Shown: positions 1 to 12,837, numbered from the stretch's first letter. The stretch: 64,000 bases of DNA from Pelecanus crispus (GCF_030463565.1 NC_134653.1:32425150-32489149), one strand, 5' to 3'. Notes: generated by a model not told the origin, from the sequence alone. Translations and numbers: made by a program.

Positions 1-733
1 GGGCTCTCGGTGCAGCGTGGTGAGCAGATAAATAAGGCACCGAGGGACGAGAAGCAATAATCAAATGAAGCCAGGGGTCCCCAGAGTGGGATGCACGTGC
101 TGAGGCAGGGTCCAGTGCTGCTCATGTTGTTCTCTGCTCCCACCGGCAAAATAAGTTGGGGGATGCCTGGGAAGAACTCCGATGCTTGCTCTGTTCCCGG
201 CAGTCTCCAATTGCAGCTGATGCTGGGTAACTTTGTATTTTGCAGCCAAAGCTAGACAAACAGCCAATTTTTCAGCCTGCTTTTGGTAAACGTTACGGCA
301 AAATCATGCCGGTTCCTTCCTTCACCTCTCCCTTTCCAATGAATTCTTCTGCCAGGTAATCGCAGGGAATTGGGAATTGCAGATACTGGATGCAGTAGTC
401 AGTAAAACTTACTTCTGGGGGGAGAAAATCCTCCCAGACTTGGCTTTGCTCTCCTTTCCAGCTTCTCACACCTAGTGCGGCTCCCCGCTGCACGTTCAGT
501 TGTTGCACCGTGGGTTTCAGACGAGGATACAGCCCCTGTATTAAGCAGCTGGAGACTTGTAAACATGCTTCCTTCTTTTTTTTTTTTTCTTTTTTTTTTC
601 TTTTTTTTTTAAAAAGAGAACTTTGACTTGTTTTCACTAGTTTTCTTAATTACTTAGGCATGAGGGTTGGATGTTCCTGTTGCTCTTGAATGAAAGAAAA
701 GCGTCCCTGATGAACTCCAATCTGGTCTTGCAG
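1..733 (+). other. CAMKK2: CAMKK2 intron (partial)
   Basis: This stretch precedes the acceptor at 731-733. I found no match to the preceding CAMKK2 exon. It contains a T-rich run at about 575-612. Nothing else is recognised. Confidence 0.7.
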
Positions 734-1297
734 ATCTTGGTTAAAACGATGATCCGGAAGCGATCCTTTGGGAACCCGTTCGAGGGGAGCAGGAGGGAAG
801 AGCGGTCGTTGTCTGCCCCTGGGAACCTGCTGCCGTAAGTCTCATCGCCTCGCCTCGGCCCGAAAGGATGTTTGCAGCTTGTCTTGTGCTCTGGAAGTCG
901 CTGCAAAGCACAGGAGGAGAATTCGAGGAGTTGGGCTTTGACTCTTTCATGTGGGGCCATGACTGGGGTGTTCACACACCCTCTGTCTGACCTGCAGCTC
1001 CTTTGTGGGATTTTTTTATGACATGGTGTATCCTGCCCCTCTGATGGGCTGAAAAGCATCTTTTCCTGGCACTTCCAGCCTGTTACAGGGGAGCTGGGGG
1101 GAGACCACACGTGCTCAGGGCCCCACAGGTCCTGTGGCGGGGAAGGGGCAGGTGCTGGTGTCTCATCATCTGCTTTGCCTTTTTCCGAGTTGCTCGGCAA
1201 CTGTTTTATTTCCTTTTAAAGCAGGAAACAAGGCAGTGAAGATAATCTGAAATGCAACGACTTGCCCAACGTGGGAGAGGAAGAGCTTCTTTCGTGA
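734..1297 (+). CDS. CAMKK2: CAMKK2, last two coding exons (3' partial)
   Basis: Calcium/calmodulin-dependent protein kinase kinase 2 phosphorylates CaMKI, CaMKIV and AMPK in the cytoplasm. Only the C-terminal tail after the kinase domain is present. Exon A is 734-834, with acceptor ttgcag and donor GTAAGT. It reads ILVKTMIRKRSFGNPF and then a Ser/Arg-rich stretch ending SAPGNLL, which matches the conserved CAMKK2 tail. Exon B is 1225-1297, with acceptor aaagcag. It joins in phase and reads KQGSEDNL ... VGEEELLS, with stop TGA at 1295-1297; this is the short C-terminal splice form known from mammals. Earlier exons, including the catalytic domain, lie left of the window. The gene order CAMKK2 next to P2RX4 on opposite strands matches other vertebrates. 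Confidence 0.93.
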
Positions 1298-4200
1298 ACA
1301 TCGACTTTATGGTTCTGTTGAGCAACTTGGTCTGGGGCGCGTTATTAAAGCGTGCAGCTGAGGATGAGTGACATTAACAGAGCCTACACCAAACACAGCA
1401 TGACATGGCGCGATTTCAGTATAATGCTGGATGTAGAGCTTACATAGCAGCACGTTATAAGACATCCGACTACTTGTCATAAACATTGAACATCTCCGAT
1501 CACTTGGACTGCTGACTTCCTGTGGGAAAGGTGCTGGCTGATAGCAGAGAGGTGAGATACCGTGTTGAGCAGCAACAGTGCTTTGCAAAAAAAAAAGAAA
1601 AGCAGTCCAACAAAAATGCATTTGGAACTGCTTTTACCTGGTTTTAATGCCAAATAATTTCTGGGGACTAATGCCAGCGTCCCAGAGGTGTCGTATGCCC
1701 ATCACATGGTGGGCACATGCAGAAGGGTGAAGCTTTTGCCAAGTGGCATACACAGCAGTAAAACTACACGTATGCACTTTGAGAGTTCACGACCTACCGG
1801 ATATGTTGTTGCATCTATTTCTTGTCATTCTGGTTTGTTTTTAATTGACACCTTTTTAACTGCATGGGAACAAAGCAAAAAAAACCCCCACCTTTTCAGC
1901 TTTTTAAAGAATGCCTACCTTTGTGAGCCAAGTTGTATTAAACAGCATCTTCAGGATGTTCAGAAAGTGAGGCTAATTGCCGTCTAAGTTAATTAACGCC
2001 TTTCCTAAGGTCTTGGTGTGACTAGAGCTTGGTAAGTTGAGTATTCAGTGTATGAAAGGAAAACGGTATTTAAGGGCTTAAGTTCAGACTGAACTATTTT
2101 TGCTGCAGACATACGAGTGAACGGTGGTGTTTAGCTGAATGTTTGTTTTGAACAGCAGAGGAAGCACTAACAGTTTGTTTCTAAATCTTTTACTTGATCT
2201 AGGTAGATATATTATTAAATATGAAATTCAGGGTAAAATCCTTCACTTCCATGTACATTACATGGTTTACTACAATCAAAAATAATACAACTTATGCTAT
2301 TTTTTAAGTATAGACTTAGGGCTTGCTTAGAATTTAAGATCTTGATGAAATACTTAGATTAGCTAGTACTTTTCAAAGAAACTTTTGTTTTTCCAAACTC
2401 TTAATCTGGATTTTGGGGCCAATGCTATGTATTTTTTGCAACTTCGTTACCAGTAATTTGTGAATGCCTGTGGCTCAGAGGCTTGTTAGTAAATTAAGTG
2501 TATACCTAATTCACGGATTGTTTCTTACGAAGAGCTCTTTCACCTTCAGTCAGATTACTCTGATTATTTTGTGGTGCTTGTAAAAAAATAATAATCTGTC
2601 GTGTGGTGGGAGAGGTTCTGACGTCCAGACTGACTTTCCCGAGTTCTCTGTGCTCGGACAAAGCTGGAGAATGGCAGAACGTGGGTGAGCTGGAGAAGAG
2701 TCAGGGTTTGCTTGGGGAAAGGGGTCACGGTAAGTACGGTTGTTTTGTGGATGGAGCGTTGGACTGGGGCGGGGGAAGGTCTGATCTCTTCTCAGTCTGA
2801 TGTGGTTGTGTGACCTTGAATGAGGCATCTAAAGTTATGGTGTACCTGAAAGAGGGGGATGATTCGAATGTCCCAAGCATGGAAGGGACTGCTAAGGCGT
2901 AATTCTTTGCCCTGAGGAAGAAGGCACTAGGAGAGACCCAAGTATTTTTGGTTAACGGTAAGATCTCTGCCTGCTAACCCTGGCCACGGGTGCCCTGCCT
3001 TTAGGAAGTGACTGTCCCCTTGTCTTCCTTGATCTTGGGCACTGCAAGCAGCAGAACGCTGAGGTCCTTGGCCCTGCTGCAGTCGGACCTAGCCCGGTAA
3101 TTCCTGGTTAGGCTGGGACTTTGTTAAAGTCGGCGTAGCGTTAGCAAGTGCGCAGGTGCCTACACAAACTGTCCCTCACATCTTTTGATCACTTGAAGCA
3201 ATGCTCCCCCTAAATCGCAGTTTATTGCCGAAACATTGTGCTGCTGGCCTCTCCAAAGCCAGCGACGATGGTTCGTGGTTTAGGAGCAGTACTACGGAGT
3301 TTGGAGCCATAAGACACGCACTGTTTTCTTCCCATTTTAGTCCGAGGCTATGCCAAAGCCCTGCAGCTTCAGCTATGGGAAAAACCAAACAGGTAACTTG
3401 GGTGCCAGCACTATTACAGCTGCCTGCTCCTCCTTCCTAAACAGGACTTGTCATTGCGGAAATGCGTGCGAGCGGGCAGCTTGGTTCTCTAATCTTGTAA
3501 ATGGACTTGTTCTGCGAAAAAAAAAAAAGGGGGGATCTGATTATTTATAGCTGATGCATAGTAATGTGTGTGGTGTGTTTTGTTAAAGGTGAGTTGTAGA
3601 GATGCTGTGTGCTGCGTATCTCCGGTGTGTGATTTGTCAGGTGCCTAGCGTGACAGTTTACATTACAAACAGGCTTGCCAGGTGCAACACAGCTTCTGAA
3701 CAGAATAAGCTTTCCAGTTCCTTATTGGGCCTCAGATATGACCGTAGATCAGTGTCTCACGGCTACCACGGGCTTGGTTTGTAAACATCCTAAAGCTCAG
3801 CACTTCCCAAAGGATTGTCTCTGGTGCCAGCTTCGGTAGGGCTGCAGCGAAATGCACATTTCTGAAAGAAAGTCGATGTAGATTTTTTTTTTTTTTTAAT
3901 CTTGTTGATTAGTTCTGTTGAAAGCATAAAGCGTGGCTGTGTAAGGAAGATCTATCTTGCATGACCTGTTAGAGAAGCTGTACTGTACATATAGATCTGC
4001 TCAGTTCCCTAGCTGCTGTTTCTTAGTAGTAAAGCTAGCTTTTTTTTTTTCTTATGGTGAAGTAAACATTTTGCTTGTGCCTTGGAACTGGGCTGTAGCT
4101 TGATTTCCCCAACTCCCTTCCTTTCAAGCAAGCCCAGTGCTGACTGTAGGCTTAATGCTGGGTACTAAGCCTTTTTGGCTCTGAAAGCACACAGGAAAGT

Positions 4201-5395
4201 GCTAAGGGGAAACCAGGCCTCTTGTCTTGAGTAGTTTTTCTCAGTGGTCCCCTCTTACCTATCAGGCAATCGATCTGTTTCTTTTCTAAGGGCCTGAGCT
4301 ATTGCTGATTTTTATACTGTTTGTTTAATGACTGAGGCTTGTGTTTCACTCCTACCCCTTTATTATGCATTTAACTTTATCAGGTGTATCAAGTTTAAAT
4401 ACTGTGTATTTACCACTTTTAAATTATATTACCTAAGAAGAAAGAAAAAAAACAAAAAACAAAACCAACTAAATGTTTTTCCACACAGCTGTTCAAGCTT
4501 CTCTGTACAAGTTGAAATAAATGACATGCAACCAAACCCGGTTAGTTGATCATATGGAACCATTATCCTGTTTGACTGGTCTTTATCAATCTATGAGAGT
4601 TTGCTTTGGAAGAGGAGTCTGAAAGCACCCTCCAGTTTAGTGAATTTTGGTGCTCTACCATTACTGGGGATCTTGGGCTAGGATGAGACCACAGTGGCTC
4701 TAGCCCCTGCGCGATCCAAACTGAGCCATTCACATGCACAGCCTGGAGCGCCAGCTCTCGGAAAGGCACCGTTTGAGTTGTGACGCTCAGCTTAATGCTC
4801 AGCAGCAGGCAAATAAAGCATAAACTAAAAGGATACTGCTGTAGCAAACCCACCGTGCTGCTGGAAAAAGGCAGCGAAGCCCCAGCCAGGATGCTGGAGG
4901 TATGGAATAGGACCCAGGGCTCTGTAACACTAGAAAAGGTTCAGAAAAAGGGAAGAACTGTACCATGCGTGCCGGTGTGATCACAAGAGATGCTCAAGGC
5001 CATGTGCAGCTAAAAGCCAACAAATTCACTTAAGCCAAATTATGTAAAGCCATTAAATGCAGCAGCCCAGATAGTGGGTCTGGGGGTGGAAAGCATGGGA
5101 GGTCTGCCAGTTGGTACTAGCGTTTGGCTGAGGCCATGCTAGGCGAACCCACCCTGGCCTCTAACTGTCAAGTCTTTTCCCTTGGACAGGGTTTTAATGC
5201 AGCAGACACAGACAAGGTGTTAGGAGAAACAAGGTGGAGCAGAAGCTGTAGTTGCAATCAAGAGGCAAAGCAGACAGCAGCACTGGCTTTGATAGCTCTC
5301 CAGTAACAGTTGCGATCTGTGTAAAATGAAGACAGGTTACTTGCCCTAACCTTCACGGGCCCTGGGGAAAAATAAACCAGCAAAACCCAGCTTGC
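1298..5395 (+). other. CAMKK2: CAMKK2 3' UTR (extent inferred)
   Basis: After the CAMKK2 stop there is no other plus-strand gene before the tail of P2RX4. AATAAA poly(A) signals occur near 4515, near 4811 and at 5371-5376. I place the distal end about 20 bases after the last one. Mammalian CAMKK2 also has a 3' UTR of several kilobases. The region holds short A/T runs and a possible SINE-like fossil near 2.8 kb, but no convincing coding sequence. The exact end is inferred. Confidence 0.5.
5371..5376 (+). terminator. Candidate distal CAMKK2 poly(A) signal
   Basis: AATAAA on the plus strand, about 50 bases from the opposing P2RX4 signal. Usage is not shown by the sequence. Confidence 0.4.
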
Positions 5396-5409
5396 AGGAC
5401 TCCCAAGAG

Positions 5410-6082
5410 GGCTGAGAGAGAGTAATATTTTATTAAAAAGAAAGAAAATTTTAAAGTAGTGCTACAAAATTAGACAAAACAGAAAAAAAAATAATCTGTA
5501 ACCAGTAAGCCATTTACCATAACACAATGGAACCAGACACTGCTTTGTCACAGTCTGTGGCCACTGGAGCTTGGAGACACGATTAAATAGTAGGCACAGG
5601 CTCAGCTAAGCATCACAATCCTTCAGGGCAGGGAAAAGTGATTTGACAACAGCAAGGAGCTGCTCTCCCAAGGTTAGGCAACACCTGGCAGGGCCACGCT
5701 CACTGTAAGGAAGAATCTGCGCCTGTTCCCCTGTGCTCTCTGCTACCTGTGAGCTCAGGGAAAGGAGTGTCAAAATGAGCAGTCCCTGTCCCAGGCTTAC
5801 CCAGTGCAGAGGGCCGGCATAAAAGCACAGTTCTCCCTATGTCCTTAGTGCAATTAACCTGGAAAGACAGCAGACAAGGAGCAGACCCAGTTCTTCTCTC
5901 TGGGGTTGGCTCCAGCCAGCAAAAGTAGTGAAGAGTAGTGAAGAAGGTCCCTTTCTCCAGTTTGTTCCCCCCTTCCTTCCAATGAAGAGGGGGTGGGTCT
6001 CATGGCAGGGTCAGAGGAACGTTCACAGCAGCAGTTCGCAGCAACAGTTCACAGCAGCAGTTGGTGCTGTAGCAGCAGGAGG
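5410..6082 (-). other. P2RX4: P2RX4 3' UTR
   Basis: Runs from the stop codon of P2RX4 exon 12 to the minus-strand AATAAA at 5434-5429. A CAG-type trinucleotide stretch (cagcag/aacag) lies at about 6025-6080, just after the stop. No other feature is seen. Confidence 0.6.
5429..5434 (-). terminator. Candidate P2RX4 poly(A) signal
   Basis: AATAAA on the minus strand, 649 bases beyond the P2RX4 stop codon. Cleavage would fall at about 5405-5415, almost abutting the CAMKK2 end. Confidence 0.5.
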
Positions 6083-6115
6083 TCAGGAGTTTGTTCCGTA
6101 TGTCTCATTGACTCC
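6083..6115 (-). CDS. P2RX4: P2RX4 terminal micro-exon (10 codons plus stop)
   Basis: The preceding exon ends EDYER at a GTAAGC donor (6808-6803). The next plausible acceptor, ccttgcag, opens a frame of ten codons, [10 protein letters not shown], followed by TGA. Human P2X4 has the same architecture, with a last exon of eight residues starting G. Residues differ after the G, so the match rests on phase, acceptor quality and the conserved YXXG pattern across the junction. Confidence 0.7.
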   Translation of the reverse strand, partial: GVNETYGTNS

Positions 6116-9100
6116 CTGCAAGGATCAGAGATTAGAGTTCTCTGCCAGAAGACTCTTCTTTCTCCCCCTTCGTCTCCCATAAAACCCTCTGCACAGGCAA
6201 GCTACTCTTCGCTACTCAGACTTTGCATTTCCAGTGCCACAAGGCCTTTTGATTCAGAAATCCACTCTCTGCAGCAACACTTCCCACCAAGCACAGGGCT
6301 GCAGGGCTGAGCTCTACCCTCAGCACCTGTCAAGCAACCCCACTACCCCACTAAACCCTTCTACTGGCCAAACAGATCATTTGGAACCTGAAGGGAGGCG
6401 TAGCTGCGGCTGTCAGCATACCAGTCTCAGAAAATACCAACCCACTGGATGCAGCAGGAACCCCCAAAAGCCAAGAAGGAAGGATTTGATGGGGACAGAG
6501 CTGTTGTCTGCAGCTCTTGGAAGGCAAGTGCCAAGGACTGCAACCCAAAAAAGAGGTGTAGTGGGAGCATGAAAAGTTCTTGAACACACATTTCCCTCTC
6601 CAAGAGCGGTTGCCCAGGAAACATGACAATATTTGTTTCTAGTGCTCCTCCCTGCAACAGCTTTGAGGTAAAAATGAGCTTCTGTTTCCTCAGAGCTGTG
6701 GTTCAAAGTCCCTGTTTGATGTGGACTTTCTAAATCATGTTTCAGAATCTCTCCAGAGTCAGAAGAGGAAGCAACTTTGACTTCAACTCTGCCTTCACTG
6801 ATGCTTACCCGTTCATAATCCTCCACATATTTGTATTTCTTCTCCCGATAGTAGTATTTCTTCTTCATGCAATACAGAACAACAATGTCACACAGCACTG
6901 TTGCCTAGTGGAGATTGAAAGAATTTAAGACAATGATTCTCAGAACTGAGGCACTAATCCAGAATCGAGTCCAAGTGCAGACAGTGTCACTTACCACACC
7001 GAACAGCGCTAAGCCAGAGCCGATGTTAATCATTGTAGGAATTATATCAAATTTTCCTGCCTAGAAGACAGTTATAAAAGGTGAATATGTTTTTCCGGCA
7101 CCTCTGAAAGCTGTCACCACAAGATCCCCAGGAATTAAGTCACCCTACCTTTCCAAACACTATGATATCAAAGCGGATGCCATAAGCTTTGATAAGCGTC
7201 CGTGATTCAGTGCCATTGCTATCCTTGTAGTATTTCGCAAACCTGGAGAAAAGATAAGTCAGAGCTTAGCTGGAAGTTTTGAGGTTGCTTATGCGATCAT
7301 GCAACATCCAGGTGTGTCCCCCATCCCAAGAGGATGGGTTGAACATTGGTACTTCCAGAGACAAGCCCCAAATGATGGAGGGGGATTTCATGCAGGCAAG
7401 CACATATAGGAGAAAAGCCCAGAACAGGCGAATTTAAGACAGCAGTTAGCACAGGCCAAATCAGGAAACTTGCAAAGCGTAGGAAGGGAAGAAAGTTAGC
7501 TTTAGTAGGGGAGCAGAAGGACAGACGGGAAGAAACTCAGCTACACAGGAGAAGCAGCCCCCTCAGCCAGAGGCAAGCAGGAGGCTGCAGGAGTGCAGGC
7601 AGCCACGAGAGGGCAGGGCCGGGAGCAGGCAGCGAGGGAGGCAGCAGGGCTCAGCCTGGCACACGGAGGCTGGTCCTTGTCCCGCACAATGTGACTCACA
7701 GGCAAATGCTAGGGAAAAGGGACGAGACCAAATAAGTGAGATCAGACTTACTCCGCCACATGGTTGACTAAGCCAGGAGGAAGCAGAGAAGGGGGTGGAA
7801 GAGAAGAGAAAGGATTGGTAAGGGGCTGTACCACGGTCTGGAATTAGCAAGAGCACTTCAGAACCCGCACCAGCTGCGCCGCGCTATCTCCAGCTGGTCT
7901 CGCCTGACACCCCAATACCTGCAGGCCCAGCACCTCCCGAGCACACGCCTGTGCTGTCTGCATGACAGCAGCTTCTCAGTGAATTCATTCAAGTTCCACC
8001 ACAAGAGATCCCCTGTGCTAAGAGAGAGTTCGTGATCCTAGAAAAAAGCACAGCCCTGAGCCGTGTTTCCTCACGAGCAGGACTGTTGCGAGGATCTTGG
8101 CAAGGTGGCCAATCCATGTTATTATAGCTCTGAGCCCGTGTGCAAGCAGCTACCTGGCTCTGCGCTGGTGGTTTTCTTGGAGGTGCTGGACCTATCCATA
8201 CTGGCCAGAATGTATATGTGGTAGCGTATGCCAGAAGGATACTTCTGGTGCAGATACGGTCTTCAACTGACAGAGCCGCTTCTAGAGGTTAGTTTTTCCC
8301 TCCTGCAGAGTGAAGGAGGTGCTTCTGTCTCCCACCCCCACACCCCAGCCCCCTCAAATCCTGCCCTATCAGCACACCCTGAAACAGTCAGTTCTCACAT
8401 TGCCATGCCACGGGAGGCTGGCCCACACGGTCACCCAAATGCTGATGCAAACATGACTCAGACACTCTGACGCAGTCAGCGGAGCTTCATTCTCCTTCCC
8501 CCTCTGCTGTGGTTTGCACACAGTGAGGATCTGACCTGCTCTATGTTTTACAGCACCAGGGAAACTCTCCAGGTTTTACAGCACCACCGAAAGTCCAAGG
8601 ACTACCCGCAACTGCCAGAGGAGTGCAGGCAGCCCGTAACACCGTGCCAGTGACGGACTGAGCCGCAGGGACACCAGCTGCCCTCCATAGCCACATTACC
8701 TGAAGTTGTAGCCAGGCGAGACGGTGTGGGCAGAGTCCCTGTTGTCGAGGCGCCGGAAGGAGTACTTTGGCACACAGTGGGAAGCAGCTCTGTCAAGGTT
8801 GCAGTCCCAGTTGATCTGCAGCGCCATGACTCCACCCTGCCAAGTGGAGGAGAGAAGGTGAGCAGTCCAAGTGCCCAGCCAGCCCAGCACTAGGCTCTCT
8901 GCTGACCAGGACCCTGATTTACAGGCCCTCATCCTAGTCCCAGTCCAACACACTTTCCCCCTGCTACAGAAGGACCTTGCGCATAACCCCACCCAAACAA
9001 GCCAAGGCCAAATATTTTTTAAGTAGAATTGACTCCGGTCCCTCTGGCCAGAGCAGCTCTCCATTCTGCAGCTACTCTGCATCCTGTGGCTCATGCCACA

Positions 9101-12100
9101 AGGCAGAGGTGGACAACCACCTACTGCTCCTCTTCTACACAGCTGAGGCCCAAGAGAAGGGTTTGTCAGATACCTCCACAGCCATTTCCTGGAAGTTCTG
9201 CCCTGCAGCTTCAACTATTTTCCCTAAACGAAAGATAGGGCAGAAGGGATCTGTCTGGGAGTCATAGATGCAGTTCTTGAGGTAGGTGGAGTTGATAGTG
9301 GGGAGGATGTTTCGCCTACAGGGGAACAGAGAGAGATCTGTTGCATCTTCTTCCACTCCTCCAGCTCCCCTTTACTGTCCAAGAGACCAGACAGCGCAAT
9401 GCCCCACATGCTATTTACTTGCTGAAGTTGAACTTGGGGTACCAAATGTTGTTCTTCACCAGAACGGTGAAGTTCTCAGCTTCTCGCAGGAACGCTGGCC
9501 TACAAAACAATAGGAAAAGTAAGTAAGTTTCACTTATATTTTCACAAACAGGACTCTGCAGGGACCTTGGTGACCACCTCTTCACAGCTTTTTCCAATAG
9601 TACCTCATAGGGAGAAACATCAGCTGCATACTGCTAGCCTCCTCTCAGGAGGGCCACCACAGAGTAGGAAGACAGAGCACTCACTTGGGTATATGATAGT
9701 CTTCCTCCACAGGGCACCACGCAAAGATTTCACAGGTCTTAATGCTGCTGTTGTACGGTACACACTCCCCAGTCTGGATGCCTGGAAAGACATGTGAACG
9801 GAGGTACTACCAAGCAAAAATACAGAGGCAGTATTTGCCCTGTGACATCTCCTCACTCCGTAAAGTGAAAGCAATCTGCTCAGAGGTGAACTGCCAGCAC
9901 CAAGACCCCCATTATCTTCCATTGCCATTTGTAGTGCAGTTTCAGAGAAAGTAGCATCAGGTCTGTTTCCCGCGTCAAATCCTCATCTACTTGAAATAGC
10001 GCTTCATGGATTCAAGGTCTTGACAAAGCCCTCACACTGTTTGCTAACCACCAAAGCACACATGTATCCAGCATCCACCCAAAACAGTCTAAGCCCATCT
10101 GGCCTCCCCCAGAAGAAAAAAATCTGAGCTTCCCTTTCAGTTCTCTTATGTCTGAGAAAATGAGAACAAGGAGACTGAAGTGAAATGCTGCTTCCTTTGC
10201 AGGAGGGAGAGCACAGCACAGAGGTATCACAACACAGACTGAAAGGAGCTCTTGCAGCAGGCTTCTTACCATTGCTGTGGGTGCTGACATATCCTGGAAC
10301 ACAGTTATTCTTCACCTTGCACTCTGTTTTATCATCTGGAAGCTGGAGAGGAACAATAATTACACTAAACTCTACGAACTCTCTCCCCCACACTCCCACC
10401 CACCCAAGGGAGGATTAAAGCAGATCCTGTACCTACCTCTGGGCAGCGGCCTTGGTGCTGGTTCAGTGTGAGTATCACATTGGTCATGACAAACACAGTG
10501 TTCTCCTCCTGAACATGCAAAACAAGAAGGACATTTAAGAGCGACAGTCTGCAAAGAATATCCAAGGCACTGCCCCAAATGTCTTTGTTGACAGAGCCCA
10601 GGTGGCCCCGCAGAGAGGACTTGCTTTGGACAGTGCTGGTAGGGCACTGAAGGAGCAGATTCCTGCAGGTATCGCCTGATGCCGCTGCCTTTAGGCAGAG
10701 GAAGGGCTGTAGTGCTAGTAACCCTTTCTATTCTCCCACTTGGCCCAAATTTCCTCATTCACGTTATGAAAACAGAGAGCACACAACTCCTCAAGGGAGT
10801 TGCAAGGCAGGAGCAGAAATAAAGCTTCAGCTGCAAGTCTGAGCACAACTCCCGTTCTTTTTTTTGCAATATATCCATTAGAAAATCACCGGTCCTGGTT
10901 TGTTTCTCCAGGGAGCACCACTTCCATTATTTTCAGATCTGTACAATTCAGGATCTGCTGTTTGCTTCTGCTCTACTGATATGTCAATATGATCACTCAG
11001 CCAAAATCTGGCTACACCTGTCACTTTTTTCTGCACCACAACTCATGCAGACAGAGTGACCCACGATTAGCAGCTTGGCCGTGCCTGCCAATCCCCGAAA
11101 GCCACCACATGTTGCCCACGCAGCGCAGACTCCCACAGATGCAGTCAATCAGTAACTACAGCGATACCTCCTGTTCAGTTCCGGATCAAGTGACTTGCAG
11201 GCTATTCCCAGGGTTTCTGCCAACAAGTTAGCTTAGATGTTTGCTTTAGAAAGCAGTAAAAAAGAGGACATGTGGTTATTGTTGCAACCTTTTCCTGAAG
11301 CCTGCAAAATTCTCCCTCCTATACAAGCACACACAGAGACACGCTTTTCTTGAAACAAGCTTCCTCAGGGCTAGCGGTGCAGGCGCGCAGCATGATCTGC
11401 AACAAAGCAAAGCCGCTTCATTCCCTCGTATCAAGGCCACGTTAGAGCCGAAGCTGCTCCAGACCTCAGCGGACTTTGGCAGAGCAGCAGCTGTTCGTTA
11501 GAAAACCCTCCCTCTGCACGCGAAAGCGCTCGGTACCTGAGGAGGGATGACATAGTCAGCTACATCCCAGATCCTGGCTCCCAAGGCGGATGTGTTTGTC
11601 AGCGTTACTCCTTTCACCTTTATGGTTACAGAACTGACCACAGAGTCCGTTTCCTGGTAGCCCTTCTCCCACACAAAGACCCAGCTGGAGGAGAAGGATT
11701 GCAAGAAAGAAACAACAAAAAAACCGATAAACACCATAAACCAGCACAGGGGATTTCTCCTTTTTTCATGTGACACCTGAAAGGGCCAGTCCAGAGAGTT
11801 TCACGGCGCTTCCCTACAAGAGGGTCGCAGGACTAGCAATCTCCCTTCTGACTTTTTTTTAAGAGTGGTTTGGCAGGGTGTCATTAGCGCTCTTAGGCAC
11901 CCCCCGCCGGGGGAATGACGCCCGCCCGCCGGGCCGGGCTCGGCCCCTGAGGGGCCCCGTCCTGCCTGCAGCTGCCTCTGCGCCGCCCCACCGCCCCGGT
12001 TAAGGCCTCCCGGGGAAGCCGCCCCACCGCCCCGGTTAAGGCCTCCCGGGGAAGCCGCCCCACCGCCCCGGTTAAGGCCGCCCGGTGAAGCTGCCCCCCC

Positions 12101-12567
12101 GCCCGCTCGTCACCTCCCGCTGCCGCCACCCACGACGGCTGCCGCGGCCGAGCTCCCCTCAGCCCCGCGGCGGGCGTTCCCGCCGCCCCGGCCCGGCCCG
12201 CGCCTCCCTGACAGGAAAGGGGGTCCCTGAGAGGGGGTCCCGGCAGCCGGGAGCTGAGGGAGGCGGCCGGCTCCCGCCCCTCAGCCCCACGCTCCCGGCG
12301 AGGAGCTGCCCTTCCTCCCTCACGGCAGCCGCCTCCCCCCGCCGCCTACAGCCGCGGCGGGGCTGCCGGCTTCCCCCCAGCGCAGCCCGGCGGGGAGGGG
12401 ACCCCGGCCGGCGGCGGGGCCCGGCCGCCCGCTCACCCGATCACGTAGGCGAGGATGGCGAGCTGCACCCCGCGGTTGATGAGCCCCACTTTGCGGCTCC
12501 GGATCAGCACGATGCGGGGGGTGTCGTACTCGAAGAGGAAGCTGCGGAACGCCCCGCACGACACCAT
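6083..12567 (-). CDS. P2RX4: P2RX4, ATP-gated cation channel P2X4 (complete, 12 exons)
   Basis: Trimeric ATP-gated Na+/Ca2+ channel of plasma membrane and lysosomes. Coding exons (minus strand): 12567-12437, 11684-11537, 10508-10437, 10342-10270, 9781-9685, 9499-9419, 9315-9174, 8836-8700, 7242-7149, 7060-6995, 6904-6809, 6115-6083. All introns are GT-AG and phases fit, giving 389 residues (human 388). Seen: N-terminal YDTPR kinase-type motif; TM1 at about 30-50; ATP-contact residues KVK (66-68), NFTVL (183-187), NFR (292-294) and K312 in LIKAYG; an ectodomain with the family's paired cysteines; TM2 at about 333-355 with IGSGLALFG and the conserved Asp in LCDIVV; then the YREKKYKY tail. Exon 12 adds [10 protein letters not shown], so the junction makes YERGV, equivalent to the human YXXGL endocytic motif. 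The start is the ATG in the CpG island, as in other P2X4 proteins. The gene looks fully functional. Confidence 0.95.
11982..12089. repeat. 36-bp tandem repeat, three copies
   Basis: Three consecutive copies of a 36-bp GC-rich unit containing CCCCGGTTAAGGCC start at 11982, 12018 and 12054. The first two are nearly identical and the third diverges at its end. The repeat lies in P2RX4 intron 1, about 350 bp downstream of exon 1. Confidence 0.85.
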
Positions 12568-12763
12568 GCTGGCGGCGGCCTGGAAGGGCGGCTGGGAGCC
12601 CCCCGCACGCCCGGGCAGCGGCTACCGCGGCCCCGCGGAGCCACAGCGCCCCGAGCAGCCCGGAGAGCGCTCCCGCAGCCCCGGGGCTTGTGCCGGCCCG
12701 GGCCCTTGATCGCCGGCCCCCTCCCCGCCAGCTGCGGGCCGCCTCCCAGCCGCCCGCCCTGCC

Positions 12764-12837
12764 CGCGGCCGAGGAGGGGGCAGCGGCTGCCCGGGGCCGC
12801 CGCGGCCGAAGAGGGGGCAGAGGCTGCCCGGGGCCGC
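12764..12837. repeat. 37-bp tandem duplication in CpG island
   Basis: Two 37-bp copies start at 12764 and 12801, each with GAGGGGGCAG followed by GGCTGCCCGGGGCCGC. They differ at a few positions. They lie in the 5' flank of P2RX4. Confidence 0.8.

Noticed and set aside
6413-6898. 161-codon minus frame that continues the P2X4 tail past EDYER
   Set aside because: It reads through a good GTAAGC donor into the intron. A phase-matched last exon exists at 6115-6083.
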